64,000 nucleotides of DNA. Source: Sphaerisporangium fuscum. GTDB lineage: Bacteria; Actinomycetota; Actinomycetes; Streptosporangiales; Streptosporangiaceae. The stretch lies in NCBI RefSeq assembly GCF_018531465.1, contig NZ_JAHDTF010000003.1:124001-188000 (forward strand), in the 5' to 3' direction. Positions within the stretch are counted from its first letter, which is position 1. Each line of letters opens with the position of its first letter. Below the pieces are notes generated by a model. That model worked only from the letters and a program-made list of their open reading frames with translations. It was not told the DNA's origin and made no database searches. Of the stretch, positions 24,187-33,258 are shown piece by piece. The position numbers and the translations under genes are program-made.

Positions 24187-26299
24187 CCAACTCGCCGGCG
24201 GGGAGCTGCTGGATGACGAACTGGCCACGGCGGTGCGGCGCACCGGGGCCTCGGGCGGCGGCGTCTACCTGCTCACCCGGCAGGAACCGGTGCTGTCCCT
24301 GGTGGTGACGTGCGGTTCGCTCGTCGAGTTCGCGCTCCCGTGGCAACGCCTGCCGCTGGACACGCCCACCCCGATCAGCGACGCGGTGCGCCAGAAGCGC
24401 CTGGCGTGGGTGGGCCGCCAGGAAGATCTGGTCCGGTCCTACCCGCGCCTCGCGGCGGCCTTTCCCTACCCGCTCTCGCTCGCTGCCGTCCCGCTCACCG
24501 GCAGCCGGGACTGCTGGGGTGCGTTGGTGCTGATCTGGCTCGACAGTCACCCGCCGCACATCACGCCCCGCGAGCACGGCACCATCACCACCAGCGCGCG
24601 GCGTCTGGCCCGCCTGCTGGACGACGCCGTCCCGCCACCCGCCATCCCCGACCAGCCCCGCGTCGCGCCCCTGCACCGCACGCATCTCGTGCAGCCGGGC
24701 CTGGCGGCCGCCGACTTCGCCGAACGCCTGCCCGGCGCCCTGGCCATGGACCTGGAAGGCCACGTCACCTTCCTGACCGGCCGCGCGGCCGAGTTGCTGG
24801 GCCGCGACGCCGACCAGCTGCTCGGGACCCTGCCGTGGCAGTCACTGCCCTGGTTGGACGATCCCGTCTACGAGGACCGCTACCGCGCGGCGGTCGTCAC
24901 CCGCCGGCCCGTCTCCTACACCGTCCTGCGCCCGCCGGACCGGCGTCTTCTGATCCAGCTCTATCCGGACGCCTCCGGCATCAGCGCCCTCATCAGCCCC
25001 GCCGAACCGGGCCCGGCCCCGCCCGCGACGTCCGCCGTCCCCTCACGCGGCGTTCCGGCCGGCGGGGTGGGCCGGCTGTATCAGCTGATCCACCTGGCGG
25101 CCGCGCTCACCGAGACCGTCGGCGTGCAGGACGTCGTCGACCTGGTCGCCGACCAGGTCCTGCCCGCCTTCGGCGCCGACGGCATGGTCATGAACACCCT
25201 CGACGCCGGCCGCCTGAAGATAATCGGTCACCGTGGCTACGAACTCAGGCGCATTCGTGCCCTGGACGGCCTGCCCCTGCACACCGACCTCACCCCTGTC
25301 GGCCAGGTCCTCTCCACCGGTGCCCCCGCGTTCTACGTCGACGCCGAGCAGCTGGCCCGCACCTACCCGCAGGCGGTGGCCCTCAGCGGCAAGCAGGCCT
25401 GGGCGTTCCTGCCGCTGATCACCTCGGGCCGCCCGGTGGGCTGCTGCGTCATCTCCTACCGCCACCCCCGCGCCTTCACCGCCGACGAACGCGCGACTCT
25501 CACCTCGCTGGCGGGCCTCATCGCCCAGGCCCTGGACCGCGCCCGCCTGTACGACGCCAAACAGGACCTGGCGCACAGTCTCCAGCAGGCCCTGCTCCCG
25601 CACGCCCTGCCCGCCATCCCCGGCCTCACCGCCGCGGGCCGCTACCTGCCCGCCACCCATGGCATGGACGTCGGCGGCGACTTCTACGACCTCATCCGCG
25701 TGGACGACACCGCCGCCGCCGTCATCGGGGACGTCCAGGGCCACAACGTCACCGCCGCCGCGCTGATGGGCCAGGTCCGTACCGCCGTCCACGCCCATGC
25801 CACCTCCGGCGCGCTTCCCGAGGAGGTGCTCGCCCGCACCAACCGGGTCCTGGCCGACCTGGCGACCGACCTGTTCGTCTCCTGCCTCTACGTCCACCTC
25901 GACCTCGCCGGCCGCCGCGCCCGCCTGGCCAGCGCGGGCCACCTGCCGCCGCTCCTGCGCCACCCCGGCGGACGCACCGAGGTCCTCAAGCTTTCCCCCG
26001 GCCTGCTGATGGGCATCGATCCCGCCGCCTGCTACGACAGCGTGGACATCCCTCTGCCTCCCGGCACGCTTCTCGCCCTGTACACCGACGGCCTCGTCGA
26101 AACCCCCGGCACCGACCTCGGCCAGACCACGGCCGATCTGGCCGCCCGGCTTCGCCTCGCCCCGGAGCAGGACGTGGACGGCCTGGCCGACACCCTCATC
26201 CGCCAGGCCACCCAGTCCGCCAGCCGCAACGACGACATCGCCCTCCTGCTGATCAACACCGATCCGCGTCCCGCCGGTGGAGACCCTGAAGCATCATGA
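24170..26299 (+). CDS. PP2C (SpoIIE-type) phosphatase with GAF and PAS sensors
   Basis: A 709-residue signalling phosphatase. In order: a GAF-like domain (about 1-150), a PAS domain (about 175-285, DFAERLPGALAMDLEGHVTFL), a second GAF domain (about 300-460, LYQLIHLAAALTETVGVQDVV) and a SpoIIE/PP2C catalytic domain (about 470-695). The last has the metal-binding GMDVGGDFYDL, DVQGHNVTAA and LYTDGLVETPG and the final ASRNDDIALLLI. Such enzymes dephosphorylate anti-sigma-factor antagonists in stress and development pathways. The start has GGAG 7 bases upstream. No anti-sigma partner is adjacent; the RsbW-like protein at 58662 is a possible, untested partner. Confidence 0.88.
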   Translation: MSRSTDQLAGGELLDDELATAVRRTGASGGGVYLLTRQEPVLSLVVTCGSLVEFALPWQRLPLDTPTPISDAVRQKRLAWVGRQEDLVRSYPRLAAAFPYPLSLAAVPLTGSRDCWGALVLIWLDSHPPHITPREHGTITTSARRLARLLDDAVPPPAIPDQPRVAPLHRTHLVQPGLAAADFAERLPGALAMDLEGHVTFLTGRAAELLGRDADQLLGTLPWQSLPWLDDPVYEDRYRAAVVTRRPVSYTVLRPPDRRLLIQLYPDASGISALISPAEPGPAPPATSAVPSRGVPAGGVGRLYQLIHLAAALTETVGVQDVVDLVADQVLPAFGADGMVMNTLDAGRLKIIGHRGYELRRIRALDGLPLHTDLTPVGQVLSTGAPAFYVDAEQLARTYPQAVALSGKQAWAFLPLITSGRPVGCCVISYRHPRAFTADERATLTSLAGLIAQALDRARLYDAKQDLAHSLQQALLPHALPAIPGLTAAGRYLPATHGMDVGGDFYDLIRVDDTAAAVIGDVQGHNVTAAALMGQVRTAVHAHATSGALPEEVLARTNRVLADLATDLFVSCLYVHLDLAGRRARLASAGHLPPLLRHPGGRTEVLKLSPGLLMGIDPAACYDSVDIPLPPGTLLALYTDGLVETPGTDLGQTTADLAARLRLAPEQDVDGLADTLIRQATQSASRNDDIALLLINTDPRPAGGDPEAS

Positions 26300-26326
26300 G
26301 ATCGATTGGGCGATAACATCCCGATC

Positions 26327-26845
26327 GTGGCGAACTGGGGGCTTCGGCCGGCTTCGGTGACGGACGTCGAGGCGGTGGCCGAGTTGCGGGCCGTGGTGCT
26401 GAGGGCGGATCTCGAGCGGCTCGGGCGGTACGACGAGCACCGTGTGCGGCAGCGGCTGCGGGACGGGTTCGGGGCGGCGCACACCTGGGTGATCGAGGTG
26501 GGCGGCGCCGTGGCCGGCTGCGTCGCGCTGCGGCCGGCGGAGGACACCTACTGGCTGGAGCACTTCTACCTGGACCCCGGTTCGCAGGGCAGGGGCATCG
26601 GTTCCGCCGTGCTGGGCCGGCTGCTGGAGCGGTGCGACCGCGAGGACGCCGTAGTGCGGCTGCAGGTGCTGCAGGGCAGTTCGGCGCGCCGGCTGTACGA
26701 GCGGCACGGCTTCACCGTCGAGACCGAGGACGAGGTGGACGTGTTCATGGTGCGCACCCCGGCGACCGGTCCGGGGGTGAACGTCCCCGATCACGGCGAA
26801 CCCGGCCTCGAGCCGCCGCAGGACGGTGGGGTTCTCGCCCCGTAG
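26327..26845 (+). CDS. GNAT-family N-acetyltransferase
   Basis: A 172-residue acyl-CoA-dependent acetyltransferase. Motif A is clear (LEHFYLDPGSQGRGIGSAVLGRLL, about 79-102), followed by the C-terminal SARRLYERHGFTVETEDEVDVFMV. I chose GTG 26327 because the -10-like TAACAT ends 7 bases upstream, giving a leaderless mRNA; TTG 26306 would add 7 residues. The last 25 residues after MVRT are Pro/Gly-rich and probably disordered. Substrate unknown. Confidence 0.8.
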   Translation: MANWGLRPASVTDVEAVAELRAVVLRADLERLGRYDEHRVRQRLRDGFGAAHTWVIEVGGAVAGCVALRPAEDTYWLEHFYLDPGSQGRGIGSAVLGRLLERCDREDAVVRLQVLQGSSARRLYERHGFTVETEDEVDVFMVRTPATGPGVNVPDHGEPGLEPPQDGGVLAP

Positions 26846-26905
26846 CGCGCTGCCGATCCGGTCGGCCCGCCAGTCGTTCACCATGAACCGGAATCCAGAA
26901 CGCCC

Positions 26906-26956
26906 TCGTCGGCCGCCCTCGGCGTGTCGCGCGCCACCGTCTACCGGTGTCTCTGA
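26906..26956 (+). pseudogene. Remnant of a serine recombinase C-terminus
   Basis: The last 17 codons before TGA at 26954-26956 read SSAAALGVSRATVYRCL, very close to the C-terminal helix-turn-helix of Hin/resolvase-type recombinases. The upstream sequence is not coding in this frame. It is followed at once by a large palindrome. I read it as a relic of a mobile element. Confidence 0.45.
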
Positions 26957-26960
26957 GTAA

Positions 26961-27000
26961 TGAGACGGCTTTATGAGACACGTCTCATAAAGCCGTCTCA
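26961..27000. repeat. 40-bp perfect inverted repeat
   Basis: Arms TGAGACGGCTTTATGAGAC and its exact complement (19 bases each) separated by two bases (AC). Richer in A+T than its surroundings and directly after the recombinase remnant, it could be a mobile-element end or recombination site. As it lies between the convergent GNAT and aceE genes, it may also act as a bidirectional terminator. Confidence 0.8.
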
Positions 27001-27018
27001 CGCACGGTCACGCGGGTC

Positions 27019-29478
27019 TCACCGCGTGGCGGCCGCCTCGACCGCCTTGAGCACGCTGTCGGCGATCGAGCGGGGATCGACGCCGAAGTGCCTGCGTACG
27101 GCCTCACGGGTGCCCGACAGCCCGAACCCGTCGGTGCCGAGCGAGGTCCACGGCCGGTCGATCCAGGGGCGGATCTGGTCCGGCACGGCCCGCATCCAGT
27201 CGCTGACGGCGATCACCGGCCCCGCCGTCCCGGCCATGGCCTGCTGGATGTACGGGACGCCGGTCGTGGTCATCGCGTCGCGACGCAGCTCGCTCCAGGA
27301 GGTGACCGACCAGACGTCCACGCCCAGGCCGTACTCCTCCTGGAGCAGCCGCTGCGCGGCCAGCGCCCAGTGGATGGCGGTGCCGCTGGCGAGCACATGG
27401 GCCTGGCCGCCGCCCGCGGCGTACCGGTAGATCCCCCTGATGACGCCCTCGCGCACGCCCTCGGGCATCGCGGGCTGGGGGAGGGGCTCGTTGTAGAGGG
27501 TCAGGTAATAGAACACGTCCTCACCGGCCGGACCGTACATTCTTCTGAACCCCTCGCGCACGATCGTCGCCACCTCGTAGGCGAAGGCCGGGTCGTAGGC
27601 GAGACACGCGGGGTTGGTGGAGGCGAGCAACTGGGAGTGCCCGTCCGCGTGCTGCAGGCCCTCCCCGGTCATCGTGGTGCGCCCGGCGGTGGCCCCGATG
27701 AGGAACCCGCGGCCGAGCTGGTCGGCCAGCGCCCACATCTGGTCGCCGGTGCGCTGCCAGCCGAACATCGAGTAGAAGATGTAGAAGGGGATCATGGCCT
27801 CGCCGTGGGTGGCGTAGCTGGAGGCGGCGGCGGCGAACGACGCCATCGACCCGGCCTCGGTGATGCCTTCCAGCAGGATCTGGCCGTCGACCGCCTCCCG
27901 GTACGACAGCAGCAACTCGCGGTCGACGGCCTCGTACCGCTGCCCCAGCGGCGAGTAGATCTTGGCGGTGGGGAAGAGCGACTCCATGCCGAACGTCCTG
28001 GCCTCGTCGGGCACGATCGGCACCCAGCGGCGTCCCGTCTCCGGCTCCTTCATCAGGTCCTTGACGAGGCGGACGAAAGCCATGGTGGTCGCGACCGGCT
28101 GCGCGGAGCCCTTCTCCAGGGCACGGAACGGCCGCTCGCCCGGCTCCGGAAGCGGGGCGTGGCGCACCTTGCGGCTGGGGACGTGCCCCCCGAGCGCGCG
28201 GCGCCGCTCGGCCACGTAGCGGGCCTCGGGGGAGTCGGCTCCCGGATGCAGGTACGGCGGAAGGTCGCCGTCCAGTGCCTCGTCGGGCACGGGCAGATCG
28301 AGCCGGTCGCGCAGTGCGCGGAACTCGTCCTGGCTGAGCTTCTTCATCTGGTGGTTGGCGTTGCGTGCCTCCACGCCCGCGCCGAGCGTCCACCCCTTGA
28401 CGGTCTGCACCAGGACCACCGTGGGCGCTCCCCGGTTGTCGAGCGCTCTGCGGTAGGCGGCGTACACCTTGCGCGGCTCGTGGCCGGCCCGTGAACCGCC
28501 GACGATGCGTTCCAGGTCCTCGTCGGAGTACGGCACGTCCAGCCCCTGGAGCAGGTGCTGCCGGATGTAGGCCCCGCTGGAGGCGGCGAACGTCTGGAAC
28601 TGTCCGTCCGGCACCTCCGCCAGCCTGGCCACCAGCTCCTCCGAGCGGAGCAGATCGTCCCACTCCCGGCCCCACAGCGCCTTGACGACATGCCAGCCCG
28701 CACCCCTGAACACGCCTTCGAGCTCGGACACGATGCGGGTGTTGCCGCGCACCGGCCCGTCGAGCCGCTGAAGGTTACAGTTGATCACGAACGTGAGGTT
28801 GTCGAGCCCTTCCCGCGCGGCCAGGGTGAGGGCGGCGGTCGACTCCGGCTCGTCCATCTCCCCGTCGCCGAGGAAGGCCCACACGTGGCCGCGGGAGGTG
28901 TCCTTGATGCCGCGGTGGTGCAGGTAGCGGTTGAAGCGCGCCTGGTAGATCGCGTTGAGGGGGCCGAGGCCCATGGAGACGGTGGGGAACTGCCAGAAGT
29001 CCGGCATGGCCCGCGGATGCGGGTACGACGGAAGCCCGCCCTCGGGTTCGCGCCTGAACAGGTCGAGCTGCTCCCGGCTCAGCCTTCCCTCGAGGAAGGC
29101 GCGGGCGTAGATCCCCGGTGAGGCGTGACCTTGGAAGTAGACCTGGTCGTGCTCACCGTGGAAGAAGTGGTTGAACCCCACTTCGTACAGCCAGGCGGCG
29201 GAGGCGTAGGTCGCCAGATGGCCGCCGAGCCCGAGCCTGCTCGCCCTGGTGATCATGGCTGCGGCGTTCCACCGGTCATAGGCCGCGACGCGCTCTTCCA
29301 GCGTCAGATCGCCGGGGTAGTCCGGCTCCTCCGACGTCGGCACCGTGTTGATGTAGCGGGTGCTCGTGGCCAGTCTTCTGAGCAGGTAGTCGGCCCGTTC
29401 CTGACCGGCCACCCGCCGGACGGCCTCCAGCGACTCGAGCCATTCGGCGGTCTCCTGCGGATCCAGGTCTTGTTCCAT
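27019..29478 (-). CDS. aceE: Pyruvate dehydrogenase E1, homodimeric type
   Basis: An 819-residue AceE-type E1 enzyme that decarboxylates pyruvate with thiamine diphosphate and passes the acetyl group to the lipoyl E2. Family marks are the thiamine-binding [16 protein letters not shown] region, [20 protein letters not shown], and the C-terminal [14 protein letters not shown]. The family is usually about 890 residues, so this is a slightly short member. I prefer ATG 29478 ([10 protein letters not shown]) with GAGG just upstream; the alternative ATG 29508 lies inside a 30-base palindrome. Divergent from a GntR-family regulator, which probably controls it. No E2 or E3 gene is adjacent. Confidence 0.9.
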   Translation of the reverse strand: MEQDLDPQETAEWLESLEAVRRVAGQERADYLLRRLATSTRYINTVPTSEEPDYPGDLTLEERVAAYDRWNAAAMITRASRLGLGGHLATYASAAWLYEVGFNHFFHGEHDQVYFQGHASPGIYARAFLEGRLSREQLDLFRREPEGGLPSYPHPRAMPDFWQFPTVSMGLGPLNAIYQARFNRYLHHRGIKDTSRGHVWAFLGDGEMDEPESTAALTLAAREGLDNLTFVINCNLQRLDGPVRGNTRIVSELEGVFRGAGWHVVKALWGREWDDLLRSEELVARLAEVPDGQFQTFAASSGAYIRQHLLQGLDVPYSDEDLERIVGGSRAGHEPRKVYAAYRRALDNRGAPTVVLVQTVKGWTLGAGVEARNANHQMKKLSQDEFRALRDRLDLPVPDEALDGDLPPYLHPGADSPEARYVAERRRALGGHVPSRKVRHAPLPEPGERPFRALEKGSAQPVATTMAFVRLVKDLMKEPETGRRWVPIVPDEARTFGMESLFPTAKIYSPLGQRYEAVDRELLLSYREAVDGQILLEGITEAGSMASFAAAASSYATHGEAMIPFYIFYSMFGWQRTGDQMWALADQLGRGFLIGATAGRTTMTGEGLQHADGHSQLLASTNPACLAYDPAFAYEVATIVREGFRRMYGPAGEDVFYYLTLYNEPLPQPAMPEGVREGVIRGIYRYAAGGGQAHVLASGTAIHWALAAQRLLQEEYGLGVDVWSVTSWSELRRDAMTTTGVPYIQQAMAGTAGPVIAVSDWMRAVPDQIRPWIDRPWTSLGTDGFGLSGTREAVRRHFGVDPRSIADSVLKAVEAAATR

Positions 29479-29487
29479 GTCCTCATT

Positions 29488-29517
29488 AAACACCCTATGA
29501 TCGATCATCCGGTGTTT
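29488..29517. promoter_or_regulatory. 30-bp palindrome between aceE and gntR
   Basis: Hyphenated palindrome AAACACC-CT-ATGATCGATCAT-CC-GGTGTTT: a perfect 12-base core with matching 7-base outer arms, 26 of 30 positions symmetric. It lies 10 bases from the aceE start and 22 from the regulator start, overlapping the likely -35 region of the latter. A GntR/FCD dimer bound here could repress both genes. Confidence 0.7.
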
Positions 29518-29539
29518 GCTCGCCGCCTAGAATCGACAT

Positions 29540-30166
29540 ATGAAACCCGTGGTGCGGTCCCCGCTGCGCGACCAGATCCGGCAGGTCGTGCTCGACGGCC
29601 TGATCAACGGCCGATGGGAGCCGGGGCACCGCGTGGTGGAGAGGCAGCTGGCGGCCGAGCTGGGGGTCAGCCAGGCGCCGGTACGCGAGGCACTACGTGA
29701 ACTGGAGATGCTCCGGCTGATCGAGTCCTCCCCCAACAGGGGCGCCCGCGTCCGCGCGCTGACCGAAGCCGATCTGCGCGAGATCTACGAGGTGCGGGCC
29801 GGCCTGGAGGAGACGGCCGTGCGCCTGGCCCGCCCGCCGGTGGACGCCCTGCGCGCCCACCTGGCCCGCCTGCACGAGGCGGCCGCGGCTGGCTCCCTGG
29901 CGGACCAGGTGCGCCACGGTGTGGCCTTCCACCGCGAGATCGTCAACGCCTCGGGCAACGACGTGCTCATCTCGGTGTGGGAATCCCTCGGCATCGAGGT
30001 GTGGACGCATCTGTCGATCCGCCTGTTCCGCAGGCACGCCGTGGAGAACGCCGCCGACCACGACCCCCTCGTGGCGGCCCTGGAACGGGAAGACCCGGAC
30101 GCCGGCGTCCTGCTCCGCGACCACATCCTCAGCTATGCCCCCACCGGCGTCCCGCCCGCGTCCTGA
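29540..30166 (+). CDS. GntR-family (FCD) transcriptional regulator
   Basis: A 208-residue regulator. The winged helix-turn-helix (LRDQIRQVVLDGLINGRWEPG ... VSQAPVREALRELEMLRLIE, residues 9-63) is followed by an all-helical FCD ligand domain (about 75-200) with the metal-binding His pattern (FHREIV). A -10-like TAGAAT at 29528-29533 ends 7 bases before the ATG, so translation is probably leaderless. Divergent from aceE with a shared palindrome; E. coli PdhR, of the same family, plays this role for its own aceE. The effector is unknown, pyruvate or another 2-oxo acid being plausible. Confidence 0.88.
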   Translation: MKPVVRSPLRDQIRQVVLDGLINGRWEPGHRVVERQLAAELGVSQAPVREALRELEMLRLIESSPNRGARVRALTEADLREIYEVRAGLEETAVRLARPPVDALRAHLARLHEAAAAGSLADQVRHGVAFHREIVNASGNDVLISVWESLGIEVWTHLSIRLFRRHAVENAADHDPLVAALEREDPDAGVLLRDHILSYAPTGVPPAS

Positions 30167-30251
30167 CCATCGATGCCGCCGGGACGCGAGGCGACCGGGA
30201 CGACCCTGCCGTGACCGCAGCGGAGTACTAAGCTCTCCCACCGGAGGGATC

Positions 30252-31166
30252 ATGAGCGCAGCCGGAGACATGCCGTACGACGTCGTCGTGATCGGGGGTT
30301 CTGGGGTCGACACCACGGTCTACGTGCCGGGTCTCCCGTTGCCCTACGCCGACACCTACGCGGTGCCGCCCGTGGTCGACCGCATCGGGAACACCGGGAG
30401 CGGGGTCGTGCTCGGCTGCCACGCGCTCGGGATGCGGGCGCTGCTGGTCGACCTGATCGGCGACGACCCCCAGGGCGCCCTGATCCGCTCCCACCTGGAG
30501 GCGAAGGGCGCCGGGTTCGCCTGGGCGGTCGTGCCCGAGGGCACCCGCCGCAGCGTGCTGCTCGTCGGCCCGGACGGACGGCGCACCTCGCTCTTCGACC
30601 CGCGTCAGGCCCCCGACCAGCGGCTGCCCCGCGAGCTGTACGAGCCGGCCGTCCGCCGGGCCCGGCACGTCCACCTCTCCATCACCGACTTCTCGCGGCA
30701 CCTGTACCCCGAGCTCCACGAGCTGGGCGTTCCCACCTCCACCGACCTGCACGACTGGGACGGCGAGAACGACCACCACAAGGACTTCGCCTACTCCTCC
30801 GACCTGGTCTTCCTCTCGGCGGCCAAGCTCCCCGACCCCGTCCCCGTCATGAGCGACATCCTCACCCGGGGGCGCGCCCGCCTCGTCGTCTGCACGGCCG
30901 GGGCCGAGGGGTCCTACCTCCTGGACGACCCCTCGGGAACGGTGACGCACGTCCCCGCGGCCCCGCTGCCCGCGCCGGTCGTCGACAGCAACGGCGCCGG
31001 CGACGCGTTCGTCTCCGGCTTCCTCTACGGCCACCTGCGCGGCCTGCCGCCCCGGGACTGCGCGCGCCTGGGCGCCGTCGCGGGGGCCCACGCCTGCACC
31101 AGCGAAGGCACCCACGAGAACCCCATCACCGAACAGACCCTCCTGGAACGCACCTCCTCGGCCTGA
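30252..31166 (+). CDS. PfkB-family carbohydrate kinase
   Basis: A 304-residue kinase of the ribokinase/PfkB family. It has the N-terminal VVVIGGSGVDTTV, the substrate-binding RIGNTGSGVVLGCHALG (about 40-56) and the C-terminal ATP/anion-hole signature DSNGAGDAFVSGF (about 245-257) with the catalytic Asp. The start at 30252 has GGAGGG 6 bases upstream. It follows the GntR gene by 85 bases in the same direction but may have its own promoter. The sugar substrate cannot be told from the sequence. Confidence 0.85.
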   Translation: MSAAGDMPYDVVVIGGSGVDTTVYVPGLPLPYADTYAVPPVVDRIGNTGSGVVLGCHALGMRALLVDLIGDDPQGALIRSHLEAKGAGFAWAVVPEGTRRSVLLVGPDGRRTSLFDPRQAPDQRLPRELYEPAVRRARHVHLSITDFSRHLYPELHELGVPTSTDLHDWDGENDHHKDFAYSSDLVFLSAAKLPDPVPVMSDILTRGRARLVVCTAGAEGSYLLDDPSGTVTHVPAAPLPAPVVDSNGAGDAFVSGFLYGHLRGLPPRDCARLGAVAGAHACTSEGTHENPITEQTLLERTSSA

Positions 31167-31434
31167 CGTCGCACGGCCGCACAGCTCCCAACTGGTTGTT
31201 TGCACCGAGCTGCACACATCTGTACCAGGACGGTGGCGTGGGAAACACTGCTCCAGGCGTACGCGCGAGGCGATCCCGCTCCTCGACAGCACGCCTAGGG
31301 GCAGATTTTCGACCGGTCACATGAATCGCGGTGGACCCTGTGTCCTCCGCCGGCCTCCCCTGGGACGAATCCCTTCGGTCCGCGTCCTCCAAAGCCGGTT
31401 CCGCGAAGACCTGACCGGAAAACAGGAGGAGAAC

Positions 31435-32034
31435 GTGAAACGAGGTGAACCGCTTGTGCCCGCCTCGGCCGGTACGGCGGCGCGCCGGTGGGCGCGCAAG
31501 GCGGCGGCGGTGTCCGTCGGGGTGGCGCTGGCCTTCGGCGCGCTTCCCGACGTCGCGGCGCACGCCGACGGAAGGGTGACGTGGAGGAACCTGCCCTACA
31601 AGCGTTACCTGGAGGTCTACCAGTCATCGAAGAAGAAGGGCGCCCTCGTCGGCGCGTGGCCGTGGAACGGCACCAAGACCCAGTACTGGTATGACGAGAA
31701 ACTCAGCGACAGATACTACGTGGAGTTCAACTACAACAGCTTGCTGTTGCTCACCGCCTACAACAACTGCGGGTCCGGAGTCACGCAGTGGCCCTCCAAC
31801 GGCCGCTACGCGTACACCACGCAGGAGTGGAAGGAGAAGCACCTTTCCTCCGACGAAGGCTGGGTGCTGATCAACAAGGCCGGATGCGGCGGCAGCGGCT
31901 ACAACGACATCCTCGCCACAAGCGCCACGGACTTCAATCTGTACAACGTCTATCTGTATTCGGAGAAATCCGGCCCCTGCAGCCTCGTGATGTGGCCGAC
32001 CATGGGCCCCCAGAGCCAATGCCTGTGGAAATAG
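31435..32034 (+). CDS. Secreted protein of unknown function
   Basis: A 199-residue exported protein. A long N-region with Arg residues precedes a hydrophobic core (about 24-42, AVSVGVALAFGALPDVAA) and the cleavage region AHAD. The mature part is aromatic-rich (RYLEVYQSSKKKGALVGAWPWNGTKTQYW) with four Cys residues and resembles a single ricin-type lectin repeat (QxW-like); this is a weak similarity. The start GTG 31435 is certain: AGGAGGAG lies 4-11 bases upstream. It forms a unit with the next secreted protein (11-base gap). The 268-base gap before it shows no gene. Confidence 0.65.
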   Translation: MKRGEPLVPASAGTAARRWARKAAAVSVGVALAFGALPDVAAHADGRVTWRNLPYKRYLEVYQSSKKKGALVGAWPWNGTKTQYWYDEKLSDRYYVEFNYNSLLLLTAYNNCGSGVTQWPSNGRYAYTTQEWKEKHLSSDEGWVLINKAGCGGSGYNDILATSATDFNLYNVYLYSEKSGPCSLVMWPTMGPQSQCLWK

Positions 32035-32045
32035 GAGGACGAACG

Positions 32046-33089
32046 ATGCAGGAAATTCCGACCGGGCGTTCATCCAGGCGCAGAGGGCGGGCCGCGGTGG
32101 TCGTGACCCTGGCCGCGGCCGCTCTCGCCGTCGGCGGCGTCACCGCGGCCCGGGCCAACCCCGGCGGGCCCGCCGCCGGCAACCCGCCCCCCAGTCCCAC
32201 CCCCAGCGCCTCGGGGCCGAGCGTGCGGCCCGTCGAGACGCCGGAACCTCCCGGCCCCGAGCCGACGCAGACGGTGTCCCCGCCGCCTCTCGGCGAGATT
32301 CCGAAGATCACCAGCCGGGATCGCGTCGCCATGCCTCTGGACCCGGTGATGACCTCGTCGAGCGACGTCGATCTCCTCGACACCGCCGGTGAGCTGAAGG
32401 CCCGCGACTGCATGCGCTCGCTCGGCTTCACGACGTGGACCGTCGACCCCGTCTCCAGCCCGTCGGACGACAAGGAGACCGACGTGCTCGACTACCTCCC
32501 GCCCGCTGACGTCTCGCAATCGGGATACCCGTCGACCCTCACCGACCGGTCCGGCGGGACCAGCGTCGGCGCCACGTCCGGTTCCTCTCTCTCCGAGGAC
32601 GCCCTGCGCGCGTACACGGGCGCCGAGAGCACGACGGCGAGCGGGGCCGCCGTGCCGGAGGGCGGCTGTGAGGCCGAAGGCGACAGGCAGTTGAAGGGCG
32701 CGGTGTCCCAGATGCCCGTCGACCCCCGCTTCCTCGCCGTCCAGTCGAAGTTCGCGGCCCTGCGCGACGACCGGATGCAGCGGGTCTTCGCGACCTGGAG
32801 TTCCTGCATGAACGGCCGCGGCTACCACTACGACGACCCCATGAGCGCCCAGACCGACCCGCGCTGGGGAGAGCGCACCCCTGACACCCCGGCCACCGCG
32901 GAGGAGAAGGCCACCGCGGCGGCCGACGCCGCCTGCCAGGCCGAGAGCAACCTCGTCGGCACCTACAAGGCACTGGAGATCGCCTACCAGAAGCAGGCGC
33001 TAGACGAGAACAAGGCGGAGCTCACCACGGCGCTGTCGATCTTCAACGGCTGGGTCGCGAACGCCAAGTCCATCGTCGCCGCCAACTGA
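32046..33089 (+). CDS. Secreted protein of unknown function with Pro-rich linker
   Basis: A 347-residue exported protein. A signal peptide (about 15-37, cleavage near ARA-N) is followed by a disordered Pro/Ser/Thr linker (about 40-85) and a helical C-terminal domain with paired Cys residues (RDCMRSLGF; TWSSCMNGRGYHY; AACQAESN). The pattern of conserved Cys with ...WSSCMxxxG is typical of actinobacterial exported hypothetical proteins. Start ATG 32046 follows AGGAGGACG. Probably co-transcribed with the preceding secreted protein. Confidence 0.7.
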   Translation: MQEIPTGRSSRRRGRAAVVVTLAAAALAVGGVTAARANPGGPAAGNPPPSPTPSASGPSVRPVETPEPPGPEPTQTVSPPPLGEIPKITSRDRVAMPLDPVMTSSSDVDLLDTAGELKARDCMRSLGFTTWTVDPVSSPSDDKETDVLDYLPPADVSQSGYPSTLTDRSGGTSVGATSGSSLSEDALRAYTGAESTTASGAAVPEGGCEAEGDRQLKGAVSQMPVDPRFLAVQSKFAALRDDRMQRVFATWSSCMNGRGYHYDDPMSAQTDPRWGERTPDTPATAEEKATAAADAACQAESNLVGTYKALEIAYQKQALDENKAELTTALSIFNGWVANAKSIVAAN

Positions 33090-33258
33090 TCGGCCCGACG
33101 GCCACCTCTCCCTTCCGAGAACCAGGCCGGCCGCCCGACCGGCCGTGACACATCGGGCGTACTCCACCGCAGCACGCCGGCTCTCCGGTCACCGACGGCG
33201 AGCCGGCATGCCCGCGTGCGCGAAAGTGCCACCTCCCCCCGACCAATAGGGGTCACGA

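Noticed and set aside
33090..33258. CCGGCC-type inverted repeats as a riboswitch
   Set aside because: Only short GC hairpins with no recognisable aptamer blocks; more likely a terminator and promoter region.
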